Of a stretch of DNA of 64,000 nucleotides, positions 18,393-29,054 are shown one piece after another. The DNA comes from Candidatus Microsaccharimonas sossegonensis (GTDB lineage: Bacteria; Patescibacteriota; Saccharimonadia; Saccharimonadales; Saccharimonadaceae). The stretch lies in the NCBI GenBank assembly GCA_004100325.1, contig SCKX01000001.1, positions 603,453 through 667,452 on the forward strand, given 5' to 3'. Every line of letters starts with the position of its first letter. Within the stretch, counting starts at the first letter, position 1. The notes beneath the pieces are model-generated. The model was not told where the DNA came from, made no database searches, and saw nothing but the letters and a program-made list of their open reading frames with translations. A program made the position numbers and the translations under genes.

Positions 18393-18968
18393 TTATGCGT
18401 TTGAAGATCGATCGATAGGAGGGTCAACTGGTGCCCCCAATGGTTCGGGTGATTTGCCAGCGTGGTCGTTAAAGAATTTTATGATCGTCGCTTCGTTATA
18501 ACTATCAAGGTTCAGTGTATACCTCCAGCTGGCTAGCTGTACGGCGTACGTAGTACTGGCTTTCGGCATGACAATTACCTTTCTCGGTGTGAAGTTCGGG
18601 TTGCTGTTTGGTGCCAGTACAAGTGCTTTTAATTTTGCTATGTTATCACTAGAAAGTAGCTTTGGTGAATAAGCGATGATAACCCCACCATGCTCTTCAT
18701 TGTGAAGATATATTTCAGGAGATAACTCTACTGAATATACTCCCCAACCTGTTGGCGCAACGCTACTTGAAAAATGCGGACCTGAACTTGCGAGATCCGA
18801 ATTGTAGGTAACGCGTGCCTGCCCTTGAGATATATGAGAGCCGCCTTGGTCAGGATAGAGAGTACCTATTAACGTACTATCTTTTGGTTTTGTTACCTGA
18901 CTAATCACTATTATCGCTCCAAACCCGACTATCATTGCACCAATTGTTATCCCAAAGATTTTTGACAT
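18393..18968 (-). CDS. DUF3105-like membrane-anchored protein
   Basis: N-terminal TM; YNSDLASSGPHF..YLHNEEHGGVIIAY pattern. Confidence 0.65.
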   Translation of the reverse strand: MSKIFGITIGAMIVGFGAIIVISQVTKPKDSTLIGTLYPDQGGSHISQGQARVTYNSDLASSGPHFSSSVAPTGWGVYSVELSPEIYLHNEEHGGVIIAYSPKLLSSDNIAKLKALVLAPNSNPNFTPRKVIVMPKASTTYAVQLASWRYTLNLDSYNEATIIKFFNDHAGKSPEPLGAPVDPPIDRSSNA

Positions 18969-19033
18969 CGTCTCTCCAATACGTTACGCAAGCTGTGAAC
19001 AGGTGGTTATTGTGTGTACACGATTTTATTATA

Positions 19034-21163
19034 CTAAACGTTTGATGCTAATCGACGAGAATTTTGTGCGATTACCTGGCTGACTGCTTCAGCTTGAGGC
19101 AATTTCAGGCGCTTTAAAAGGAGTGCGTTCACTGCAACAATCACACTGGAGCCCGACATTGATAGTGCCGCAATCTCGGGACTGAGTTTTAGACCTAAGG
19201 AGCTATAGAATACGCCAGCCGCAATCGGTAATGCAATTGTGTTATACCCAACTGCCCAAGAAAGATTTTGATGCATTTTCCGAAGCGTTCCTTTGCCAAT
19301 TCGAAGTGCCGTCGGTACACCCAAAGGATCTGATCGCATCAACACAACGTCGGCCGTTTCAATTGCTACATCAGTACCAGCACCAATAGCTATGCCAAGG
19401 TCAGACTGTGCGAGGGCAGGAGCATCATTTACGCCGTCACCAACCATCGCAACACGTTTGCCTTGTTTTTGCAGTTCAGCGATTTTTGCAGATTTGTCCG
19501 CTGGAAGCACTTCGGCGATGACAGTGTCTATGTGTAACTGCGACGCAATTCGTTCGGCGGTTGCTTGGTTATCACCAGTCAGCATCACGACTTCTATTCC
19601 TGAATCGTGCAGTGCTTTTATGGCACTGACAGCCGTATCACGTATAGCATCAGCTAGGGCTATAATGCCGACCGCTTCTCCATCAACTGCCACTAAAACG
19701 GTTGTCCGGCCAGTCGAAGATAATTCTTCGCGCTTTTTTGAAACTGGATCAATATTTATACCTTCAGCGGTCATTAGTTTACGATTACCGATAAACACCT
19801 TGTGACCATCGACTGTCGCACCAGCGCCGTGTCCTGGAACGTTACGAAAGGCGGTTGCTTTGAGAACGCTGGCTTTTTTTGCTTCTGCATATGTGACGAC
19901 AGCACCTGCTAGTGGATGTTCTGATTCTCTTTCAACCGCGGCAACCAGACCAAGCAACTGCTTCTTATCATAAGAAAGTGTAATAAAGTCTGTCACCTCG
20001 GGCTTTCCTTGCGTTAATGTGCCCGTCTTATCCATAACAACAGTTGTGATACGTGCTGATGTTTCAAGCGCAGAGGCGGTTTTGAACAAAATCCCTCGTT
20101 TTGCGCCCAGACCTGTTCCGACCATGATCGCTGTTGGTGTCGCGAGCCCTAATGCATCAGGACAAGTAATAACGACGACGGTGATGGCGAACAAAATAGC
20201 AACCTGGAACGTAGCACCGAACAGTAACCATGAAACGAGAGTAAGAATACCACCAATCAGAGCAACGAGCACCAGCCAAAAAGCAGCTCGGTCAGCCAGA
20301 CGCTGGCCTGGCGCTTTTGAACTCTGTGCATCTTGCACCAGTTCCACAATTTGGGCAAGAACCGTATCAGCTCCGACTTTCGTCGCACGTACCCGAAGGG
20401 TTCCCGTCGTATTTAAAGTTGCACCAATGACTGGTGATCCAACCGTTTTAGCCACAGGCAGGCTTTCCCCTGTCACCATTGACTCATCAATATCAGAATC
20501 ACCTTCTTCGACAATACCGTCGGTTGGGATTTTAGAGCCAGGTCGAATAAGCAGTATGTCGCCTATGACAAGCTCTGAAGTCAGGACTTCAATCGTTTCG
20601 CCTTTTCTGATCACAAACGCTTTAGGGGGAGCAAGCTTAAGTAAAGTTTTCACGGCATCATTCGCACCGCCTCGAGCACGCATTTCGAGCCAGTGTCCGA
20701 GCAATACAAAGCTTGTCAGCACCGTCGCTGCTTCGTAGAATACGTCACCGCCACCAGTAAGGGTAACAAACAGGCTATACAGCCAGCCGGCACCGACCCC
20801 AACAGCGACCAGTACCATCATATTTAAAGTCCGCGCTCTTAATGCTCTATAGGCACCATCGAAAAATATCCAGGCTGAATAAAAGATAACCGGTAACGAG
20901 AGGATGAGGGTAAAGATATCATCACGTAGCCCAAAAGGAGCCGGAGTTTTAAATCCAAACACGTCACGTCCGATAGGAGACCAAAACACGATAATCAATG
21001 AAAGTATGGCCGCGACAATAAAGCGGTTGCGCATATCTTTTACCATTGACTGCATTGACATGCCAGCATGGCCACCGCCATGACCCATACTATGAGGGTC
21101 ACTCTTTTGAGTATCGGTTTGTGAGGGAGAGTGTTGCATGTGTTGGTGATGTGAGTGATCCAT
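19034..21163 (-). CDS. copper/heavy-metal P1B-type ATPase
   Basis: His-rich N-terminus, [15 protein letters not shown] phosphorylation motif, [14 protein letters not shown] motif, [10 protein letters not shown]. Confidence 0.92.
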   Translation of the reverse strand: MDHSHHQHMQHSPSQTDTQKSDPHSMGHGGGHAGMSMQSMVKDMRNRFIVAAILSLIIVFWSPIGRDVFGFKTPAPFGLRDDIFTLILSLPVIFYSAWIFFDGAYRALRARTLNMMVLVAVGVGAGWLYSLFVTLTGGGDVFYEAATVLTSFVLLGHWLEMRARGGANDAVKTLLKLAPPKAFVIRKGETIEVLTSELVIGDILLIRPGSKIPTDGIVEEGDSDIDESMVTGESLPVAKTVGSPVIGATLNTTGTLRVRATKVGADTVLAQIVELVQDAQSSKAPGQRLADRAAFWLVLVALIGGILTLVSWLLFGATFQVAILFAITVVVITCPDALGLATPTAIMVGTGLGAKRGILFKTASALETSARITTVVMDKTGTLTQGKPEVTDFITLSYDKKQLLGLVAAVERESEHPLAGAVVTYAEAKKASVLKATAFRNVPGHGAGATVDGHKVFIGNRKLMTAEGINIDPVSKKREELSSTGRTTVLVAVDGEAVGIIALADAIRDTAVSAIKALHDSGIEVVMLTGDNQATAERIASQLHIDTVIAEVLPADKSAKIAELQKQGKRVAMVGDGVNDAPALAQSDLGIAIGAGTDVAIETADVVLMRSDPLGVPTALRIGKGTLRKMHQNLSWAVGYNTIALPIAAGVFYSSLGLKLSPEIAALSMSGSSVIVAVNALLLKRLKLPQAEAVSQVIAQNSRRLASNV

Positions 21164-21222
21164 AGTGATTTCCTTTCGGTTACATTTATTGTAAGGCCCA
21201 TTTACTCTACTTTTACTCTTTT

Positions 21223-21519
21223 TTATGCCTCTTTACTTCTTACGGCGTGTATTTCGTACATGCCAAGTAAGTCAGCTTGGGCTTGTCGTTGCCTTGCTTC
21301 GTCGTCCGAACCAAGCATAGGTATGATATGCTCTGCGATATGATTATCGATCATCAATTTACTAAATGACGATAAAGACCTTTGGATCGCCAGGCTTTGA
21401 GTCAGTATATCCATACAATACACATCGTTATCGACCATCTTTTGTAAACCATTAATTTGTCCTTGAATGATTTTGATTCGATGATCCGCTCGTTTATTTA
21501 CCTTCTCAATCATATTCAT
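21223..21519 (-). CDS. csoR: CsoR-family metal-sensitive repressor
   Basis: [27 protein letters not shown] typical of CsoR/RcnR; upstream of the P1B ATPase. Confidence 0.88.
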   Translation of the reverse strand: MNMIEKVNKRADHRIKIIQGQINGLQKMVDNDVYCMDILTQSLAIQRSLSSFSKLMIDNHIAEHIIPMLGSDDEARQRQAQADLLGMYEIHAVRSKEA

Positions 21520-21523
21520 AGTA

Positions 21524-21541
21524 TATACCCCTAGGGGGTAT
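21524..21541. promoter_or_regulatory. CsoR-type operator
   Basis: Near-palindrome ATACCCCTAGGGGGTAT just upstream of the csoR start. Confidence 0.75.
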
Positions 21542-21599
21542 TATTCAAGTCAAGAAATTAAACTATCAAAAACGGATAAGCGATTAGCTTTTTACACCT

Positions 21600-22148
21600 C
21601 TATTGATTGGTGGTTGTTGGCAGACGTTCGCTGACAAGCTTAGAACTCTCAGCAAAACTATCCAAGAATAGTTGAGTCGTCATTAAATTGAATAACGTAC
21701 TTTCCATATCACTTGTTTTATGTTTCTCAAAACCATCACTAGCTTTACTTATTGAAGATCGAAGTAGCTGCTCGGCATCTTGCAACGAGTACCAATCATA
21801 CGAAAAATGGGCTTCGCGATCGTTTTGAGGTGTGGGATGTGTAACTTTATCTTTATAAACAGCACTGTACCCATACACTATATATTTTCTTTTTATCAAG
21901 TTTCTATGTTGTATGACACTCCCAAGCTCTTGTTGATTCGTCACTTCTATCCCAAGCTCTTCCAGAAGTTCCCTTTTTAGAGCTGAGGAATTATTCTCGT
22001 CGCCTTCAACTCCGCCGCCTGGAATGAGACCATCATTAATAATAAGGATGTTACCATCACTATTTTGCACTATAACCTTTACCGTCGGTCGATCGACATA
22101 ATCAATTAATGAATCTTGCGTACCAATACTGTGTAACTGCTTCATCAA
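21600..22148 (-). CDS. NUDIX hydrolase
   Basis: Nudix box GGGVEGDENNSSALKRELLEELGIEV. Confidence 0.85.
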   Translation of the reverse strand: MMKQLHSIGTQDSLIDYVDRPTVKVIVQNSDGNILIINDGLIPGGGVEGDENNSSALKRELLEELGIEVTNQQELGSVIQHRNLIKRKYIVYGYSAVYKDKVTHPTPQNDREAHFSYDWYSLQDAEQLLRSSISKASDGFEKHKTSDMESTLFNLMTTQLFLDSFAESSKLVSERLPTTTNQ

Positions 22149-22357
22149 CCTATTCTAGCAAACAAAATCGCCTCCGGATTAACATAAGTTAAAATGCTTA
22201 TGGTAGCCCCTATAGGACGCATTATGTAGCCCCGAACTACCGTTTGAAATTATATCAGACATACTCAAACCGATAGTTGAAAGACACGGCTATCTGCCAT
22301 TGTTGGCATAATGGACCCTGATCGTAGGCTTACCGCTTTGCTGGCACTACCTACGTC

Positions 22358-23254
22358 TTACTCTGGTATAGAAAAGTAGCTAGTTCGTGCCAACCTCTTT
22401 TGTTTATTATTGGCATTTTCAACCTGTTGCTTTGTTAGCTTCACGGGCTTCCTTTTATCAGGGTTTTTCTTCAATGCCACTAGGTACTTTGGCGTAATAG
22501 GCATAGCTACGTATTCGGCTTCCGTAATTGGTACACTAATGTCGCCAGCCTTAGTCATAGTTATGACTGGGGTATCACCAATGACAAACTCAGCATTATC
22601 AGGTGCTTCACCTATTTCAAGACCAACTGAGGTATCGGCTAGATATTTTTTCGTTTTAGTGATATAGGTTTTCAATATGTCGATAGCTACTTCAAGAGGT
22701 GCCGTCTTGATAGCTTCTACGTATTTTTGATTGATTATATCTGTGTATTCAGGATAGACCGCTACAACCTCGTTCTTTCGTGCTTCTAGTATATTGATGA
22801 TGTACTTGGTGTTATTGCCGACAAGAGCAAAGGCTTGCGACCTGATGAAGTGTAAAGCCATCAAGTCTTTGACGACACCTATATGTTTATCAGTCCAGTT
22901 GTTGTTCGCAATACTGTTGATGGCACTTTTGGTGTCTTTTTCTATATCGTGCGACCATTGTTGTTCAAGTTCAGCGATAGCTTTTTTGGCAACTTTTAGA
23001 TAGGCTACATTTTCAACATCACATAGCTCAGTGGCGTCAGTTTCTTTGTTATGAACCGTAGTTTCATACTTATACTTCTTCTTGCCGTCATCTGTTTTTA
23101 CGACTGTCTTGACCGCAAACTGCCGTAGCACAACCTGCGATACAAGATGAGACTTTATAAACTCTTCCATAAACATATTATAAATCATGCCGACATATAT
23201 AGGGGGTAGCCGCCCTTCGTATCTGTCGTAGGCACACCGCCGTATAATACCCAA
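22358..23254 (-). CDS. DUF4238-like protein
   Basis: N-terminal SHLVSQVVLRQF, VENVAYLK, FIRSQAF; C-terminal ITPKYLVAL pattern resembles DUF4238. Confidence 0.55.
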   Translation of the reverse strand: MGIIRRCAYDRYEGRLPPIYVGMIYNMFMEEFIKSHLVSQVVLRQFAVKTVVKTDDGKKKYKYETTVHNKETDATELCDVENVAYLKVAKKAIAELEQQWSHDIEKDTKSAINSIANNNWTDKHIGVVKDLMALHFIRSQAFALVGNNTKYIINILEARKNEVVAVYPEYTDIINQKYVEAIKTAPLEVAIDILKTYITKTKKYLADTSVGLEIGEAPDNAEFVIGDTPVITMTKAGDISVPITEAEYVAMPITPKYLVALKKNPDKRKPVKLTKQQVENANNKQKRLARTSYFSIPE

Positions 23255-23286
23255 TTTTTTCGGGGTAAGTTTTCAAGCGTTTTTGA

Positions 23287-24060
23287 CTACAGGATAAATC
23301 TAGTCAAAGCGTCAAGGTTTGGGGTGTATTCATCACCTTCAAATATGTACATGCTGTCAGATCGTTTGTTCAATATACCGCCTGTCAGATTGTCGTGTTC
23401 CGCAAGGCAGGCTTGAAGTGCGTCTGATTTGGCGTAGGTTTTCTTGTCCGTAACCGTCATACCAGCCTTTGTGTCGTAAATGCCAATCCGCCCATCTTTG
23501 AACCGAACGATAATGTCAGCATAAAAGCCACGCAAACTTTTGACGTTCGTTTCTTCATCGTTTGCTTCATACGGGATAGCAAAGTATCTGTCTTTATCTT
23601 CGCCGTTTTTATACCACCAGACCACGTTATCAGATCGTTCAAGCATATCTTCAAAATACTTTTCTGGGTCAGATCGTTTGATTTACAAATAGGCTTTTAG
23701 GCTTTGTCATAAGGATACATATTGGCTTGCACCAATTCGTAGTTACCGCCAAAGTCATCAGATTTAGGCAGGTCAAATATAAAGTTGGTTCGGGTGCGGC
23801 GTGTGGTCAATTCTTCTGACCTTACACGCTCATAATCAAGCTGTGCAGATTTGATCGTTTCACTGAATACCCCTTTGGTTGTTTTCCGAACACGCTAGTA
23901 TCTTTTGCACTTCCGCCCATCGTTCTTCGTTGTAGCCGATGTGATTGAACCATTTGCAGATAGCAGATTTTACCTTTGTGTACGATCGGGCAGGTGCAAA
24001 TGGCAAGCTCCAAAGCCGTGCCAGATAGTCAAACTCACGCTATATGTTTGCGGTTGATAC
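23287..24060 (-). pseudogene. degraded type III restriction endonuclease (Res) C-terminal region
   Basis: Intact piece YADIIVRFKDGRIGIYDTKAG (PD-(D/E)XK-like) plus upstream RSDPEKYFEDMLERSDNVVWW and FDLPKSDDFGGNYELVQANMYPYDKA in broken frames. Confidence 0.55.
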
Positions 24061-24194
24061 GTCAGCGTTGATTTTCTCAATGTCCAGCGAACCGATCTGC
24101 TCACGGGCACGGTCACCGCCTATAAAGTCGGTAAGTCCTATCTATTCAAGATCGAAGATGTCCATAAGCTCATAGAAGACGGCAAGGTTGATAT

Positions 24195-25764
24195 ATGAGC
24201 AACAAGACCATCATTTTTGCCCGTGTGTCTACCAAGCGGCAGGAAAAAGAAGGTTTGTCGCTTGAAGAAATACAACTACCCCGTGCTAGGGACTATGCCA
24301 GAGCTAACGGCTTGAACATTATTGAAACTTTTAAGATCAGCGAAACGGGTAGCGAATACAAGGCACGTAGCAAGTTCCAAGCAATGGTGAACTATGCTAA
24401 AAAAAAACAAGGTTAATGACATTGTTTCGTTTCGTGTAGACCGTATAACACGTAACTTCCGTGATAGCGTGCTGATTGACGAACTACGCATCAAGTACAA
24501 GGTCAGGCTACACTTTATTGACGACAGGCTTGTGCTGACACAGGAAAGCCGATCCAACGATATTATCCAGTGGGACTTTAAGGTGATATTTGCCAAGTCG
24601 CAGCTCGAAAAGATCAAGGAAGACGGCGTGAACACAAAGATGTCCAAGCTAGAGCGTGGCGAATTGCCGTGGGTTGCGCCTTTTTGGTTACAACAACGTA
24701 ATCATAGAAACACGCCACAAAACCGTATTGCCCGACGACTTTAAGTCCGAAGTGGTCAAGCGTATGTTCACATTGTTTGCGACTGGTGCGTATTCTTGCG
24801 AAAGCCTACGCCGTAAGATAGCCGAAGAATTGAAGACGGATATATCAAAAAGCCGTGTTCACGACATACTGCGTAATAAATTCTATATCGGTATAATCGT
24901 AGACAAGAAAGGCGACGGCAAAGAATATGTGCATAGTTACCAGCAGCTCGTCAGTCGTGAATTGTTTGATGTGGTCCAAGACGTGCTAGACGGCAACAGA
25001 CTAGGCAAACGGCGGTTCATCGGCATACCTTTTATCTATCGTGGCTTGATAACTTGTGCTGACTGCGGTTGTGCGGTAACGACTGAATACCGTGAAAGGG
25101 ATCAGCAAAACGGCAACAAGCACACCTATCACTTCTATCATTGCACCAACGCCCGTAAGAAGCACAAGAAGAACACTTACGTTACGCAGGACGATCTGAC
25201 AGTCCAATTTATGCAGGTATTCAATGCTTTCAAACAGATACCAGCCGAAGAAATAGCACGGCTTGAAACCGAAATACAATCATCGCACCAAGCTGAAACT
25301 GCTTTTAAGATGATATGCTCAAAAAGCTCCGATCAGAGCGTGATGACTATAAGCACCGTATCCGTGTTGAGTTTGACGCAATGACAAGGGGTAGTATTAC
25401 TCCCGATGATTATAACGAAAAGAAGGGTCGCTACGACCAAGAAATAGTCCGTATAGACGGTCAACTGACACGGCTAGAAGACGTAGATCAAAACTTCTAT
25501 GCAACAGCTTCGTATCTGTTACAGCTATTCAAACACGGCGATAAGATCTTTGAAGTGGCAAGTGATGAAGAAAAGCGACAGATTATCAGTATTCTACTAT
25601 GGAACCTCCGAATGAAGGGCAAAACGGTTCGTTTTACACCTAACGAACCGTTTGCAACTGTGCTGAAACTTGCTGAAAGTTCTAAATGGCAGGGGTACAT
25701 GGATGAAGATAGAACTTTTTACTCTGTTAGCGAAAACGCTATTTCAGGAGGCAAAAATGTTTAG
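24195..25764 (+). pseudogene. large serine recombinase, broken by about three 1-nt indels
   Basis: ARVSTKRQEKEGLSLEEIQ resolvase N-terminus, SFRVDRITRNFRDSV, GYNNVIIETRHKTVLPDDF, CADCGC zinc ribbon and coiled-coil C-terminus found in four successive overlapping ORFs. Confidence 0.88.
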
Positions 25765-26203
25765 GTTATCATCATCTTCACTCTACAATCAGTCTACATT
25801 TTATGACAGGTTTTACAAAGACCTTCGGAGTGCAAGACATCGTGTAGTTATAGAAAGTCCGTTCATTACTCAGCGTCGTTCTATATCCTTGCTTGTCGTC
25901 TTTGCAAAACTTAAAAAGCGCGGCGTTGAGATTATCGTGAATACGAAACCTATTGAGGAGCATGATCCGCAGTATCAAGATCAAGTGATCAAGGCTATCG
26001 AAATGATGCAGAGTATGGGAGTTACCGTCCTAATGACGATCGGCCATCACAGGAAACTAGCTATCATCGATGATATCCTCTACGAAGGTAGTTTGAATAT
26101 ACTATCTCAAAATGATAGCTGTGAGTTAATGCGTCGTATAGATGATGCTTCGTCAGTACAAGAGATGCTACGCTTCATAAGACTGGAAAAATGGTGTAAA
26201 TGA
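25757..26203 (+). CDS. phospholipase D-like domain protein
   Basis: HHRKLAIIDDILYEGSLNIL HKD-like motif; ATG 25757 preceded by AGGAGG. Confidence 0.75.
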   Translation: MFRLSSSSLYNQSTFYDRFYKDLRSARHRVVIESPFITQRRSISLLVVFAKLKKRGVEIIVNTKPIEEHDPQYQDQVIKAIEMMQSMGVTVLMTIGHHRKLAIIDDILYEGSLNILSQNDSCELMRRIDDASSVQEMLRFIRLEKWCK

Positions 26204-26204
26204 T

Positions 26205-26714
26205 ATGATAGACAGTATGGAATATCTAGCGTTAAGTGCCGGAGTTTTGTTTGGTCTTGCGTACCTACATTTTTCACAGGCTATCGATTGGATCCTTGTT
26301 GTACTTCACTACGCATTCTTTAGGTCAAAAGATAGTTTCTACGGATTGTATGATAATACTGAGCAAGAATCGGTTTACGAGCATCTGAAGTACACGGAAA
26401 CAATAGCCGTCAAAGACTACGCTGATTATCTGCGCATACACCAGTCAGCTCGCCCTTCGGCGTATAAGCGATTCAGGGAATATTACGACACGTTAGTGCG
26501 AGTAATCTTAGTTCGTGTTTTGCCTATCACACTGTTACCGGCAGTCCTATTTTGGGCAAATTGGTACTACTACATTGGAGGCGTGCTTATAGCTTTAGGC
26601 GTTTTAGCGCTATATGCAATTATCGTAAAACCACGTGGGGCTGGTGCTCGTAAGAGACTCATGGTCTTTGCGGTAATGCGCGACTACCTAAAAGATAATA
26701 AAAAGACTAAATAA
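26205..26714 (+). CDS. hypothetical membrane protein
   Basis: ORF with TM helices; starts 1 nt after the PLD-like gene stop. Confidence 0.55.
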   Translation: MIDSMEYLALSAGVLFGLAYLHFSQAIDWILVVLHYAFFRSKDSFYGLYDNTEQESVYEHLKYTETIAVKDYADYLRIHQSARPSAYKRFREYYDTLVRVILVRVLPITLLPAVLFWANWYYYIGGVLIALGVLALYAIIVKPRGAGARKRLMVFAVMRDYLKDNKKTK

Positions 26715-27105
26715 TCTCGGCTATATCTTTTAGTTGGTTTGGGTTTTTCTGGAGGTCTATTAAGATAAAGTTATCGGTGGCATTGTGTCGCTCAAGCACC
26801 TTTAGCTCATCCTGCCATAAGTCATCATCGAGCCATATAAACTTCTCAGAGAAGTTTATTCCATCCGTCTTCATTTCATTCCAGACGGACGGCTTAATTT
26901 TGTCCAGCAGAGGCACGGTTTCAGGCTTGAGATGTGGTGCAAGTACCTCTTTAGTCCTGTTTTCACCCCTCCGGTTGTGTGTAGTCAGCCAATAGGTAGA
27001 ATCGGGATATGCTGCTAGTACCGCCTGTAGAAACTCATCTGCATAGTTGGCCGCGTTATGCTCGTTGGCTAGCAATACGCCGTCAATGTCCAGATAAATG
27101 TTCAT
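26707..27105 (-). CDS. HAD-like phosphatase domain protein
   Basis: MNIYLDIDGVLLANEH (DxDGV) and KFIWLDDD motifs. Confidence 0.75.
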   Translation of the reverse strand: MNIYLDIDGVLLANEHNAANYADEFLQAVLAAYPDSTYWLTTHNRRGENRTKEVLAPHLKPETVPLLDKIKPSVWNEMKTDGINFSEKFIWLDDDLWQDELKVLERHNATDNFILIDLQKNPNQLKDIAEII

Positions 27106-27131
27106 GTCCTTATTATACCCGAGTCATATTT

Positions 27132-28504
<1,373 letters not shown>

Positions 28505-28521
<17 letters not shown>

Positions 28522-28612
28522 CCGACGGAGACGACCAGTTGTCATTCCGGTTGTCAGCCCAGTTGTCGTTCAGCTTCAGCTGGCGGTCGTCGTCCCAGCG
28601 GTTGAGGTACGG
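28505..28612 (-). repeat. candidate DGR template repeat or variable region
   Basis: TACCTCAACCGCTGGGACGACGACCGCCAGCTGAAGCTGAACGACAACTGGGCTGACAACCGGAATGACAACTGG; five AAC codons and one AAT. Confidence 0.5.
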
Positions 28613-28837
28613 AACGTTCGACCAGAGCTGACGGGCACGCTCGAGCTGCTGCTCGGGCGAGACGTACCATGACGGCACGGTTGCCACGAGCTTGGGCTGG
28701 ATCGCCACGTACATCGTGGAAGCCAAGCTCGGCTCCTTGATGATACGGGCGATGTCCGAGTCCGTGAATCCAGCCGAAGCCAGCACACGCTGGAACTCGA
28801 CCTGCTGGCCGATGGTGGTGTCGAAGAAGCTGGCCAT
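28505..28837 (-). CDS. short GC-rich ORF with DGR template/variable-repeat-like C-terminus
   Basis: C-terminus VPYLNRWDDDRQLKLNDNWADNRNDNWSSPSVRDCS is AAC/GAC-codon-rich, like translated DGR TR/VR regions. Confidence 0.6.
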
Positions 28838-28918
28838 GATGGCTCACTTCCTTTCTGTGATCGCCGTAGACTTACTCGGTAGTTCGCATATCTGATGCGA
28901 CGAGCTTATCTTTTAGTT

Positions 28919-28966
28919 TGAGAACGGCGTATTACATGCAAAATTTGTATATAAAACGCCGCTCTC
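28919..28966. repeat. inverted repeat in the leader of the 28505-28837 gene
   Basis: TGAGAACGGCGT / ACGCCGCTCTCA (11 of 12 pair). Confidence 0.6.
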
Positions 28967-29054
28967 AGTAGGGAGTGCTAAACTGTTAAGGTTCGATTAC
29001 TATTATAGCACGAAATACGAAAATAAGCAATAGCTTGATTTGATCTGGCAATAT

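Noticed and set aside
20019-20738. Plus-strand 239 aa ORF opposite the P-type ATPase
   Set aside because: Shadow ORF with no domain features; the opposite strand has unambiguous P-type ATPase motifs.
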